From contig NC_090134.1 of the NCBI RefSeq assembly GCF_040581485.1, positions 14,189,501 to 14,253,500 of the forward strand: a stretch of DNA of 64,000 nucleotides, in the 5' to 3' direction. The notes under the pieces are model-generated. The model was not told where the DNA came from, searched no databases, and saw only the letters and a list, made by a program, of their open reading frames with translations. Below are positions 19,863 through 30,290 of this stretch, piece by piece. The stretch is from Linepithema humile (lineage: Eukaryota; Arthropoda; Insecta; Hymenoptera; Formicidae). The position numbers and the translations under genes were made by a program. How positions within the stretch are numbered: the first letter of the stretch is position 1; every line of letters begins with the position of its first letter.

Positions 19863-20032
19863 ATACAATAACATGACATTCTTAAACGAAATTAAAAGCT
19901 ATAAACATAATATGTACGGATTCGCATACCATCCAGAAAAAAAAATTCTATCGTTAAAATCGAAACATTTAAGTTCTAAAGATAAAAATACTAAAATTAA
20001 GATTAAAAATTTTATAAAAGGAATGTAACTTA

Positions 20033-20491
20033 CTATTTTATTCCACTAGATCCAAATCTTTTTGATCCTCTTTCTGTATTATTGATATCTAATTCATTTT
20101 TTGTAATCTCTAATAATTCAACATTTTCTATCTTCTCACATATAATTTGAGCAATTTTATCTCCTTTATTTATTACAAACGGAGCATCTCCATAGTTATA
20201 CATTATTACAAATATCTCTCCTCTATAATCACTGTCTACAACGCCTCCTCCTACATGTAACAATTTTAAAGCCAGTCCAGATCTGGAAGCAATTCTTCCA
20301 TAACATCCGTTTGGTATTATAACTTTCAAATTAGTCGGTATAGGATTATTTTTATTTGGAATTGGATAGATAATATGATCTGAGGACGCTCTTAAGTCAT
20401 ATCCAGCAGAACACATCGATGCCTTAACTGGAGCATAGGCATTATCTGAAGTCTTGTAAAACAGAAGATGTCTACAATTTGCCTTATCCAT
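20033..20491 (-). CDS. dut: dUTPase (deoxyuridine triphosphatase)
   Basis: 152 residues, the usual size for the trimeric enzyme that hydrolyses dUTP to dUMP and pyrophosphate. All five motifs are visible in order: AGYDLRAS; GRIASRSGLALK; VGGGVVDSDYRGEIFV; GDKIAQIICEKI; and the C-terminal RGSKRFGSSG. The motif 3 aspartate and tyrosine are present, so the enzyme looks complete. Poxviruses encode such a gene. The start is TAAAATGG rather than TAAATG, consistent with an early gene. The stop is 4 bp from the convergent stop of the secreted-protein pseudogene. A T5NT-type word lies about 50 bp downstream. Confidence 0.92.
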   Translation of the reverse strand: MDKANCRHLLFYKTSDNAYAPVKASMCSAGYDLRASSDHIIYPIPNKNNPIPTNLKVIIPNGCYGRIASRSGLALKLLHVGGGVVDSDYRGEIFVIMYNYGDAPFVINKGDKIAQIICEKIENVELLEITKNELDINNTERGSKRFGSSGIK

Positions 20492-20692
20492 TTTACATAC
20501 AGCAATAAAATTTCAAATTATAATCAAATATTAAATATATAATAAACAAAATAAAAAATTATATTTAAGATGAACAAGATTCACATAATTCCTTAGGTTT
20601 GATATATTTTGTCTCTATTCTTAAGTAATATAATCCTGTCTTTAACTTACATTTCCATGCTTTGAATATCAACCTATTTATTTTGTTATATA

Positions 20693-20871
20693 TGTGGGAA
20701 GGAGGTAAATGGCAGAGTTGCTATCTGCACCGGCAACCAGAGAGGGAGTTAGTCGAGACTTCTTCTTTAAGTCTTCAAGAATAATGACAGACACGAGTTA
20801 CTTTTCATTAATTACATTTTTGTATTTTCTTTATATTCAATAAATACTCTTTCATTTAAACGGATCCTACA
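20693..20871 (+). repeat. 5' LTR of Gypsy element 1
   Basis: 179 bp, TG...CA ends, with AATAAA near its 3' part. Pairs with 25494-25672. Confidence 0.95.
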
Positions 20872-20874
20872 ATA

Positions 20875-20893
20875 TTGGGGGCTCAGCCGGGAT
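20875..20893 (+). other. Primer-binding site, tRNA-Pro-like
   Basis: TGGGGGCTCAGCCGGGAT follows the 5' LTR by three bases and closely resembles the proline-tRNA primer-binding site of many retroelements (TGGGGGCTCGTCCGGGAT). Confidence 0.7.
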
Positions 20894-23800
20894 TTGGCCG
20901 AAGTGAAAGAGCCGACTGTAGCAGTGCCACGACGACAAGAACTTCTGACAGATTTTAAGGTTAGATTGGCGAAACGACTGACGAGAGTGAAAGCTTTTCT
21001 TTTTCTGTTTAAGGTAAAGACGATTAAGACGATGGAAAGGCTTGACCAAATAAAAGTTATAGCCAATAACCTTAAGACACATTCTAACAAGGCCGTAGGA
21101 GCGCTACATAAGTTAGTGTTTGAACAAGAAGGGGATCGTGGCAATAGGAAACGGCTACGCGAATTCAACGGCTTCGCGTTTGCTAGTGGATCGGAAGAGC
21201 ACAAAAGTAAGCTAACGTACGCGGATATATACCTTGGATGGGGTGATCTAGTAGCGATCTGTAACATCTTAGCAATTGACTACGCAGGAACAAAAAAAGA
21301 GTTAAGCCAGCGAATCTGTGACTATTTAATGGACCTCGATTCGCTTAGCAAAGCAAACGAAGATAGAAGAGATGCTGAAGAGGATGCTGTAGAAGACGAT
21401 AACGACAATATCAGCGAGGAAGAAGAAGTAGGAGAGGTTCGCGAAAATGAAGACGAAAATGAAGTGAATAACGACAATGAAGATGATAGACGAACAGGTA
21501 GGATGAATAACGACGATGAAGATGATAGACGAACAGGTAGGATGAATGACAACGATGAAGATGATAGACGAACAGGTAGGATGAATAACAACAATGAAGA
21601 TGATAGACAAACAGGCAGGAGGAATAACGACGATGAAGATGATGAACGAGCAGGTAAGAATAGAGATCCGACGATGAAGAATAAATTCGCAATGACATTT
21701 AGGGACGTAGAGGACTCGATCCGACCTTTCACTGGGGACGAGAAGTATCCGGTGGCTCGATGGATTGTGGATTTCGAAGAGGCAGCCGAACTTTTCGGAT
21801 GGACAGATATGCAAAAGATGATATTTGCCAAAAAATCACTACGAGGACTAGTTAAGCTATTTATTCAAGGAGAACGAGGCTTAGATACATGGAAGAAACT
21901 GAAAAGGGCACTCAAGGACGAGTTTAGTGACTCGGTGAATAGTGCAGAATTGCATAGACAGATGGATAAAAGAAAAATAAAAAAAGATGAGTCAGTACGA
22001 GCATATTTTTTCGTCATGAAGGAAATAGCAGCCAGAGGAAAAATAGAAGAGGAAGCATTATTTCAGTACGTCATCGATGGCATAGATGATCAGTCAATGA
22101 ATAAGAGCATTCTATACGGAGCAGAGAATATGAAGGAGTTCAAAGAAAAGTTGAAAATTTACGAAAAGGTAAAAACAAAGAGTGCAGGTATCAATAAGGC
22201 GTCGAATCTCATCACGGGTAAGAAGACCATAAAGCCGAAAGAAGAAGTTCGATGTTTCAATTGTGGCGAATTAGGTCACAAGTCGACGATGTGCGAAAGT
22301 AAGAACAAGGGCACCAAATGCTTTAGATGCAACGAGTTTGGTCACAAATCAATAGATTGTAAGAAGGAGAAGCCGAAAAAGATAAAGGATGACACCAATG
22401 AAGATACGAAGAAAATCGAAGCCGTAAATAGCCTTAGTGCTCCCAGGGGCATGTATAAGATAATAGAAATTAAAGGCGAGAAACTTAATGCTTTAGTGGA
22501 CACTGGTAGCCAATTTAATATCATAAATCAAAGCTCGCATAGTAAAGTGGGTGCACCGACATTATCGAAGTCTGCACTACACTTCTCAGGATTCGGTGGA
22601 AATAAAGTAATACCGTTAGGGTGTTTCGAAGATGTTATCGCGGTTGACGGTGAGCATTTTCAGGTAATGATCTACGTGGTAGCCGACGATGTCATGTTAA
22701 TGGAAGCCGTTGTCGGCAATGAACTACTATTACAAGCCGAAGTCAATATAACACAAGAAGGCATCACTATTAGTAAAACGTCCGAAGTAAGTAGAATTCT
22801 TTCTCCAAGTTACGCTATTGAAATAGATATACTTTCCGTAGGACATACCGTCTGCAAGGAAAAAAGAGAAGAAGTAAAAAAGCTTTTGGATAACTACACA
22901 CCAAAGAAGATTAAAGAATCTAACGTCAAAATGACGATCACTCTAAACAACAATCAGAAGATTTTCGCGCGACCAAGACGTCTGCCATTTCCCGAAAGGA
23001 AAATTGTGACTGAACAGGTGGAAAAGTGGGTCAACGAAGGGATAGTCGAGCCGTGTTCCTCAGAATACGCTAGCCCGGTTGTAGTAACTAGGAAAAAAGA
23101 TGGAACACCAAGAATTTGTATAGACTATCGTGCAATAAACAGGGTAATAATGAAGGATCGGTACCCCTTACCTCTTATAGAAGACATTTTGGATCGATTG
23201 CAGGATGCCAACGTGTATAGTTCTCTAGATCTGAAAAACGGATTTTTCCACGTTCCTGTACATAAGGATAGCCAGAAGTATACGGCGTTTGTGACGCATG
23301 GTGGGCAGTATCAATTTCGAAGGGTGCCATTTGGCCTTTGTAACTCACCAGCCGTTTTCCAGCGGTTTATCAATAAAATCTTCAGCGATATGACAGCGAA
23401 GGGAATCGTATTACCATATATTGACGACCTTATAATACCGGCAAAAAACGAAGAAGGTGCTATTGAGAGGTTAAAGCTGGTGTTGAAAAGAGCAGAAGAA
23501 TACGGGTTGGAGATTAATAAAAAAAAGTGCCAATTATTAGAAAAACGTATTGAGTTTTTAGGACACATCATCGAAGACGGGAAATTGTATCCCTCGCCAG
23601 AAAAGACGAAAGCAGTTTTAAAGTTTCCGGAACCTAAGACTGTCAAGCAAATACAAAGTTTTCTTGGGTTAACTGGTTACTTTCGGAAATTTATTCCGCA
23701 GTATTCCAGAATCGCTAAGCCATTAAGTGATCTGCTAAAGAAGAATCAGGTTTTCCGATTTGGAAAAGAAGAAACAGATGCCTTTAGAAGACTGAAGCAA

Positions 23801-25384
23801 TGTCTAACTGTAGAACCAGTTTTAAGTATCTACAATCAAGAGCACGAGACGGAAGTGCATACTGATGCCAGTCAAGATGGTTATGGAGCCGTGTTATTAC
23901 AGAAACTCCCCAAGGATGGTAAACTACATCCTGTACATTTCATGAGCAAACAAACGTCGGATGCAGAACGAAAATACTCTAGCTATGAGCTTGAAGCATT
24001 GGCTATCGTGGAAGCTCTAAAGAAATTTCGAATCTATCTTTTAGGTAGGCCATTCAAGATCATTACGGATTGCGCTGCCTTCCAACAAACCATGCGGAAG
24101 AAAGACCTTACACCTCGAATAGCCAGATGGGCTCTGTTCTTAGAAGAATTCAATTATAATATTGAACACCGGCCTGGCTCACGATTAAAACATGTGGATG
24201 CACTCAGCCGCTATCCAATAATGGCAATAGAGTCTATTCATGACATCATTCCTAAAATGAAGAAGGCACAAGAAGACGACGAGACTATTAATAGCGTTAG
24301 GAAGCAGCTGGAGGAAGGACCATGCCAAGGATACGTATTACGTAACGGGTTGGTTTACAAACAAGCGCAAGGATACGAGCTGATTATGGTTCCTGGTGCT
24401 ATGCAGAATGAAATCATAAAATCTGCACACGAAAAAGGACACTTCGCCGTTAAGCGAACTGAAGAGAAAGTGAAACAGGAATTCTTTATTCCCAACCTTC
24501 ACACCAAAGTCGAGAAGTGTATTGCAAACTGCGTGAAATGCATTTTAATTAATAAAAAATTAGGTAAGCAAGAAGGATATTTACATCCATTAAGCAAGGG
24601 AGACACTCCACTACACACGTACCACATGGATCATCTGGGGCCATTGGAAACGACACACAAAAGTTACAGACATATTTTGGCAATTATAGACGCATTTACC
24701 AAATTTGTCTGGCTGTACCCTACGAAAACAGTAACATCAAAAGAAGTCATCGCGAAGTTGAAATCACAGAAGAATATTTTTGGCAATCCAAAACGAATTA
24801 TCTCCGACCGAGGTACCGCATTTACATCAGCTGAATTCGAAGATTACTGTCACGACGAAGACATTGAGCATATCAAAGTCACGGTGGGCTTACCCCGAGC
24901 CAACGGACAAGTGGAACGACTAAATCGGACAATCATCCCAGTGCTCGCTAAAATGTCAATAGATGAGCCTACAAAATGGTACAAACACGTTGCGAGATTA
25001 CAGCAAGTTTTAAACTCCACCTACCAACGCAGCATTAACACCACACCATTCGAATTGCTAGTGGGTACCAAGATGAGGACTAGAGACGATGTCACCATGA
25101 AGAACGCGATTGAACACGAGATGATTCACTACTACGACGCCAACAGGAAGCAGTTAAGGAACGATGTTAGGAAACAGATCGAGAAAATCCAATGTGAGAA
25201 CAAAAAACGATATAATTTACGACGAAGAGATCCCAACAAGTATCATCTCAATGATCTTGTGGCCATCAAGCGCACTCAATCAGGACGTGGGTTAAAGTTA
25301 AAACCCAAGTACCTAGGACCGTATCGTATCATTAAAATAAAACCTTATGATACCATACAACGTTATGAAAGCCGGAAGTTGTGA
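20894..25384 (+). CDS. Gypsy gag-pol polyprotein (element 1)
   Basis: 1496 residues in one frame. Gag has a SAP-like helix-extended segment near residues 115-150 and an acidic repeat of the type DDRRTGRMNN, followed by the Gag core. Two CCHC knuckles (CFNCGELGHKSTMC and CFRCNEFGHKSIDC) start near residue 453. Protease has LVDTGSQFN near 533; reverse transcriptase has YIDD near 842; RNase H has HTDASQDGYG near 988; integrase has an HHCC region, then HMDHLGPL, SDRGTAFTS and GQVERLN. The last codons slip out of frame: the expected tail (YNVMKAGSCEG...CAEYLKPW) is in the next frame at 25347-25480. That late frameshift probably removes only the extreme C-terminus. Confidence 0.95.
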   Translation: MAEVKEPTVAVPRRQELLTDFKVRLAKRLTRVKAFLFLFKVKTIKTMERLDQIKVIANNLKTHSNKAVGALHKLVFEQEGDRGNRKRLREFNGFAFASGSEEHKSKLTYADIYLGWGDLVAICNILAIDYAGTKKELSQRICDYLMDLDSLSKANEDRRDAEEDAVEDDNDNISEEEEVGEVRENEDENEVNNDNEDDRRTGRMNNDDEDDRRTGRMNDNDEDDRRTGRMNNNNEDDRQTGRRNNDDEDDERAGKNRDPTMKNKFAMTFRDVEDSIRPFTGDEKYPVARWIVDFEEAAELFGWTDMQKMIFAKKSLRGLVKLFIQGERGLDTWKKLKRALKDEFSDSVNSAELHRQMDKRKIKKDESVRAYFFVMKEIAARGKIEEEALFQYVIDGIDDQSMNKSILYGAENMKEFKEKLKIYEKVKTKSAGINKASNLITGKKTIKPKEEVRCFNCGELGHKSTMCESKNKGTKCFRCNEFGHKSIDCKKEKPKKIKDDTNEDTKKIEAVNSLSAPRGMYKIIEIKGEKLNALVDTGSQFNIINQSSHSKVGAPTLSKSALHFSGFGGNKVIPLGCFEDVIAVDGEHFQVMIYVVADDVMLMEAVVGNELLLQAEVNITQEGITISKTSEVSRILSPSYAIEIDILSVGHTVCKEKREEVKKLLDNYTPKKIKESNVKMTITLNNNQKIFARPRRLPFPERKIVTEQVEKWVNEGIVEPCSSEYASPVVVTRKKDGTPRICIDYRAINRVIMKDRYPLPLIEDILDRLQDANVYSSLDLKNGFFHVPVHKDSQKYTAFVTHGGQYQFRRVPFGLCNSPAVFQRFINKIFSDMTAKGIVLPYIDDLIIPAKNEEGAIERLKLVLKRAEEYGLEINKKKCQLLEKRIEFLGHIIEDGKLYPSPEKTKAVLKFPEPKTVKQIQSFLGLTGYFRKFIPQYSRIAKPLSDLLKKNQVFRFGKEETDAFRRLKQCLTVEPVLSIYNQEHETEVHTDASQDGYGAVLLQKLPKDGKLHPVHFMSKQTSDAERKYSSYELEALAIVEALKKFRIYLLGRPFKIITDCAAFQQTMRKKDLTPRIARWALFLEEFNYNIEHRPGSRLKHVDALSRYPIMAIESIHDIIPKMKKAQEDDETINSVRKQLEEGPCQGYVLRNGLVYKQAQGYELIMVPGAMQNEIIKSAHEKGHFAVKRTEEKVKQEFFIPNLHTKVEKCIANCVKCILINKKLGKQEGYLHPLSKGDTPLHTYHMDHLGPLETTHKSYRHILAIIDAFTKFVWLYPTKTVTSKEVIAKLKSQKNIFGNPKRIISDRGTAFTSAEFEDYCHDEDIEHIKVTVGLPRANGQVERLNRTIIPVLAKMSIDEPTKWYKHVARLQQVLNSTYQRSINTTPFELLVGTKMRTRDDVTMKNAIEHEMIHYYDANRKQLRNDVRKQIEKIQCENKKRYNLRRRDPNKYHLNDLVAIKRTQSGRGLKLKPKYLGPYRIIKIKPYDTIQRYESRKL

Positions 25385-25493
25385 GGGACCGACACAAACT
25401 ACTACATGTGCTGAATATTTAAAGCCGTGGTCCGGAGCGGACCTAGATGCAGAGGTATCATCCGAGACGGACGATCATTCAGGACGGCCGAAC

Positions 25494-25672
25494 TGTGGGA
25501 AGGAGGTAGATGGCAGAGTTGCTATCTGCACCGGCAACCAGAGAGGGAGTTAGTCGAGACTTCTTCTTTAAGTCTTCAAGAATAATGACAGACACGAGTT
25601 ACTTTTCATTAATTACATTTTTGTATTTTTTTTATATTCAATAAATACTATTTCATATAAACGGATCCTACA
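25494..25672 (+). repeat. 3' LTR of Gypsy element 1
   Basis: 179 bp, four differences from the 5' LTR. It is preceded by AGGACGGCCGAAC, a 3'-end signature shared with Gypsy element 2. Confidence 0.95.
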
Positions 25673-27822
25673 TATATATCTTCCTCGTTACTATTTATAT
25701 AAATATTCATAGATTGGCTTTGATCTATAAACGGAGCCCTGTCTATATAATAATCAATTAATACATCACTGTCCAATTCATATATTGTCTTATATATTCT
25801 TCTTATATTTTCAGGTATTGATAAAATATTTCTTATAGATCCGTTATTATTTAATATTTTATTCTTCATGTTATCATCCCACAATCCAATTTTTTTAATA
25901 TCATCATACATTCTTCTATTAACAATTTTAAAATTCCCATTTAGCACTTTTTTATAGTATATATTACATATCCAAGGTTCAACACAATCGTAATTCCCTA
26001 ATATCTGAGATGTAGTTGCTGTTGGCATTTGAGCAATTAACAAACTATTATATAGTCCAAATTTTCTAATCTTTAATCTAAGAGAATCGAAATCATTAAT
26101 AAACTTATAATCGTTTAGATCATAGAAATCGAAATGAAGTAATCCTTTTGAAACAAGAGATGTACTATAATTTTTATATGTTTTATTATATTTTCTAGCC
26201 AAATTACAACTTTTATTTAATGCATAATAATATATAGATTCGAATATATTCTTGTTTAACAATTTAGCCTCTTCGTCTTCGTATGAATATTTCATTTCAT
26301 GAAATAAGTCAGCTAAACCTTGAACTCCTATACCTATAGGTCTATTTTCTAGATTTGATAATGATGCACTATCGGACGGATAATGATTTACATCTATAAT
26401 CTTATTAAGATTTTCTACTATCAACTCAACAGTTTCTTTAAGTAAGTTAAAATCAAATTTATTATTTCTTAACATCTTTACCAAATTTATAGATGCTAAA
26501 TTACAAACTGATATACTTTTGGATGATGAATATTGTATTATTTCAGCACAAAGATTACTACATCTAATTGTACCAAGATTATTTTGATTAGATTGTATGT
26601 TACACGTATCTTTAAATAAAATATAAGGACCTCCAGTTTCTATCTGAGTATCTATAATTTTATCCCACAAATTTCTAGGATCTATCTGATCTGTATACAT
26701 ACCTTTGTTTTCATAATATTCATACAGTTCCTCGAACTCTTTTCCGTGTGTATTGTGTAAGTTCTTACATACGCTAGGATCAAACAGCGACCACTTACCT
26801 CCTGATTTAACTCTTTTCATAAATATATCAGGAATCCATAATCCATAAAATAAATCTTTTGCTGAAAATTCCTCGTTTTGTAAAAATCTTTTAGCGCCTA
26901 CAAATTTTAATATATCAGGATGCCATGGTTCTAAATATACAGCAGCAGATCCTGGTCTTTTACCAGATTGGTTTACATAATTGACCGTTGAATTAATATT
27001 TTTTAAAACTCCTACTATACCATTAGATATATCAACCTTTCTTATCTTAGAACCTTCGTTTCTTATACCGGTTATACCAAGTCCTACACCACCGGCTCCT
27101 TGAGATATCTTTGCAATGTCCTTCAAAGAATCATAAATACTATCTATACTATCATCCATCTGTAATAAATAACAACTAGATAACTGTTGGTTTTTAAGTC
27201 CAGAATTAAATAATGTAGGAGATCCGTGTATATAAAATCCATTCAATAGTGACTTATATGTCTTCTTTATACTTTCAATATCTGAGTCATACTTACTATT
27301 TATAGAAATAGATACTCTCATCCATATATAACAAGGATTTTCTATCTTATTGTTGTACTTCAACAAATAAGATGTCAATGTTTTAAGTCCTATATAATTA
27401 GAAACATATTTATCATGCAAAACTATTTCGTTAATATCGTCCTTATATCTATTATATGTATCAATAAAATCATTATTAAATATATCAACAAAAAAGTTAA
27501 CATATTCATCAAATGTTTTAAAACCAGATTTATTAATATTAAACAAAACAACTCTAGATGCTAAAACTGCATAATCGTAATTATTAAGTACTTTTTCGTA
27601 TAAATAACCAGATACATAATCAACTAATTCTTCTGTTGTTATATTATTAGTTATATTTAATTTATCTATAAAAGAAGTTAGGTTATCATTAGTTATATCT
27701 AAATCATTAGATATTTTTCTTAAAGAATTAAATAATTTTATCTTACAATATTCTTCAACAGACTTATTTCTCTTAATTAAGTTCATTTTTATACATAAAT
27801 CTATAAAATTTCAAAAACTTTA

Positions 27823-28646
27823 CTATTTTACATATACAGACTCCCTTATTATAGTGTAATAATCATCCAAATAGGAAATAACATCATTTATAGTCTTAAA
27901 TTTTATGTAACTCCCGTCTTGTTTTGTAAATATATAATACTTTAAGCCTTTCTTGCTTCTTCTATATAACATTATTAATAAACTTGTATCATTTAAATTA
28001 AAACAATCAATTATGTCGCTATTAAATATGTAAACATTTCCAAACGATACATCCTTTATCTCGTTTTTAGAAACTTCAAACAAGTACTTATTTTTAAAAT
28101 CAGTTACATACATAATACCTGAATATTTTTCACTCTTGAATTTAAGTAATTTTTTAATGACGATATTATCTTCTTTGAAAATATATGATCTTTAACTACA
28201 TAATCTATATCGTCTAAATGTTTCAACTCTTTAATATTTGTAGAATTGTACAATAGTAATATAGTATTTTCCATATCTAGTAGATATGGAATATCACTAA
28301 GTTTTTCATCAAGTATTTGTACAATTCCATTATTCAATTTTAATATAATCTTAATTATATTCTTACCATTGTTTAAACTTAAAAGTAAGTTATTTTGTAT
28401 CATTATATAATTACATATATCCAACTTAAACTTTATTTCATAAAATATTTCATCAAAACAATTATATATATATAATCTTTTAGGATATATAACACTTTCA
28501 AAAATTAAATTCTTAAATATATCTACATTCTCGTCTATAGATGTTATTTTCAAATAATTATCTGATAAAGTATTTGTAACTTGGTTTAAAAATATATGAT
28601 TATAATTTATAAAACTTCCTGACAAATAATAATAAACGTTATCCAT
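27823..28646 (-). pseudogene. Unrecognised viral gene, probably one frame split by a 1-nt shift
   Basis: Two overlapping frames: 28104-28646 (180 codons from ATG) and 27823-28113 (96 codons). The second frame stays open upstream of its ATG to about 28190, next to a T-run, and reads as a natural continuation of the first, so a single-base loss near 28187 is likely. The composition is viral (rich in I, N, K, Y) with no membrane segment and no motif I recognise. The ATG is in TTTAAATG and is shared, as a palindrome, with the divergent gene at 28651. If instead both frames are genuine, they overlap by 10 bp. Confidence 0.5.
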
Positions 28647-28653
28647 TTAAATG
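28644..28653. promoter_or_regulatory. Palindromic divergent late-type start site
   Basis: CATTTAAATG is a perfect palindrome containing both start codons of the divergent frames at 28646 (minus) and 28651 (plus), each in TAAATG. Confidence 0.6.
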
Positions 28654-28815
28654 ACTATTATATTATTTGTTTTAGTTTTAATATGTTTTACTTTGGGATT
28701 GTTAGTATTTTATTTCAAATTTAGATCTCTAAACACAAACGACGAGTTTATTAAACAAATAGATAAAATCATAAATTCAGACAACATACATACATCGAGT
28801 GATATCGAGTTATAA
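28651..28815 (+). CDS. Small membrane protein, 54 residues
   Basis: A 55-codon frame including the stop. Residues 3-24 form a hydrophobic segment (IILFVLVLICFTLGLLVFYF), followed by a basic turn (KFRS) and a polar tail with acidic residues. This is the layout of the many short late membrane proteins of poxvirions, although I cannot assign it to one. TAAATG start. Confidence 0.55.
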   Translation: MTIILFVLVLICFTLGLLVFYFKFRSLNTNDEFIKQIDKIINSDNIHTSSDIEL

Positions 28816-29827
28816 TTTTCCATTGTATATTGAGAATTCTTTTAAATATATGTTAATGATATTAAAATAAAACAACATAATCTTTAATATTAAATTATTA
28901 AATTTAATAATCAACTTTTTTGATAGTAAATTTGACATATTATTGTAATGTGCGAAAAACTAAAAATGCAAGAAATAGTTGAATTTTACAATATACCTTA
29001 CTTAAGAAAATATATAGAAAAATACATTATATCTACAATAATAGACTGGAAATATATATCTAAATATATAAAACTACAAGAACAATTTATCAAAGGATTT
29101 CAAGATCAGTTAGATTGGGATCTTATATCTATATATCAAAATCTTACAGAAAATATAATTAGAAAATTTAATAATAAAGTAAATTGGACATATATAGTAA
29201 AACATCAGACATTATCAGAAAATTTTATCAGAGAATTCGAAAAAATATTTAATCATAAAGTATATTGGACGTTTATATCTAAACGCCAAAAATTATCGGA
29301 AGATTTTATCAGAGAATTTAACGACAGAGTCAATTGGGAACTAACATCTAAATACCAAAATTTATCAGAAAATTTTATCAGAGAATTTAATGATACTGTA
29401 GATTGGAAATGTATATCAGAATACCAAGAATTATCGGAGGATTTCATCAGAGAGTTCGAGAACAGAGTCGATTGGAACCTCGTATCTATGCATCAAAAAC
29501 TATCGGAGAATTTCATTAGAGAATTTAACGACAGAGTCGATTGGGAACGTACATCTAGACATCAAAAACTATCGGAGAATTTCATTAGAGAATTTTGTGA
29601 CAAAGTTGACTGGAAATCAATATCTAGATATCAAAAACTATCAGAAGATTTTGTTGTAAATTTTAAGAACAAGATTAATCTTGATTATATATCTGTATAC
29701 CAAAAACTATCTGAGGATTTCATCAGAGAATTCGAGGACGAAATTGATTGGGAATTAATATCAGAATACCAAAAACTATCTGAGGATTTCATCCGAGAGT
29801 TCGAGGACAGAGTGGATTGGGATTATA

Positions 29828-30288
29828 CAGGGTGTCTGGCAATAATCGCCCCACCGGTCATATACAGGTAGAGGAGGTCAAATCGAGTAGAAAAGTCCTT
29901 TACCATTTTTTAATTTTCATAATAAGTACTGAGTAATTAACGAAAAAAGATCGGCGAATCCGCGCGAGTAAAGCGCGCGCGGTGAGAAGGACATCCCACT
30001 GCTATGCGATCACTAGGCGCGCGATAAAGCGTTGGGAGGAGCGCTCTACAAATGACAATGGCAACATACGAGCGGCGCGTAACGCTAGATCCTTGTGTCC
30101 TAGTGATCGTGTAGCAGTGGGACGTCCTTCTCACCGCGCGCGCTTTACTCGCGCGGATTCGCCGATCTTTTTTCGTTAATTACTCAGTACTTATTATGAA
30201 AATTAAAAAATGGTAAAGGACTTTTCTACTCGATTTGACCTCCTCTACCTGTATATGACCGGTGGGGCGATTATTGCCAGACACCCTG
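29828..30288. mobile_element. Mariner-type fold-back element, copy 1
   Basis: 461 bp beginning CAGGGTGTCTGG and ending CCAGACACCCTG, flanked by TA on both sides. The two arms (about 190 bp) are inverted copies of each other around an unpaired centre of about 85 bp. There is no transposase. TA duplication and CAGGGTG ends suggest the Tc1/mariner superfamily. The left flank is viral; the right flank is insect DNA. Confidence 0.85.
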
Positions 30289-30290
30289 TA

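Larger units (their letters stand above)
17066..20028 (+). pseudogene. Secreted viral protein split by the LTR-like insertion (right copy)
   Basis: The frame begins at ATA (17066-17068) in a TAAATA context, which looks like a TAAATG late start with the G lost. A hydrophobic signal-peptide-like stretch follows, then a soluble region with several cysteines (ICICLG near 17350). A TAA at 17528-17530 sits in a TA-rich run. The frame then meets the LTR-like element at 17543 and resumes in phase at 19867, after the ATAC duplication, ending with TAA at 20026-20028. Three separate lesions, so it is dead. Function unrecognised. Confidence 0.55.
20693..25672 (+). mobile_element. Gypsy-like LTR retrotransposon 1
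   Basis: Two 179-bp LTRs (TGTGGGAAGG...GGATCCTACA) flank a gag-pol region. I count four differences between the LTRs (about 2 percent), so the insertion is fairly recent. The flanks are TATA repeats, giving a 4-6 bp target duplication that cannot be set exactly. There is no env frame. Confidence 0.95.
20565..27786 (-). pseudogene. Ribonucleotide reductase large subunit, split by a Gypsy element
   Basis: Class Ia large subunit, making deoxyribonucleotides. The main part (25673-27786) is open: an ATP-cone-like N-terminus, C205 in LSSCYLL, N411-C413-E415 in NLCAEI, C428 in SVCNLASINL, and MPTATTSQILG. The last part (20565-20692) carries TGLYYLR with the radical-transfer tyrosines and the C-terminal CESC pair. 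The two parts are separated only by the Gypsy insertion 20693-25672 with its TA-rich target duplication. No other lesion was seen, so the gene was probably intact at insertion. No TAAATG at the start, as expected for an early viral gene. Without the insertion the length is about 745 residues. Confidence 0.93.

Noticed and set aside
21322..21831. Serine-rich minus-strand frames
   Set aside because: Shadows of the acidic DDRRTGRMNN repeat in Gypsy 1 gag.
28948..29827. Mimivirus-like origin because of repeat and collagen-like proteins
   Set aside because: Such proteins occur there too, but TAAATG starts and secreted transpeptidases favour an entomopoxvirus-like source; trees are needed to be sure.
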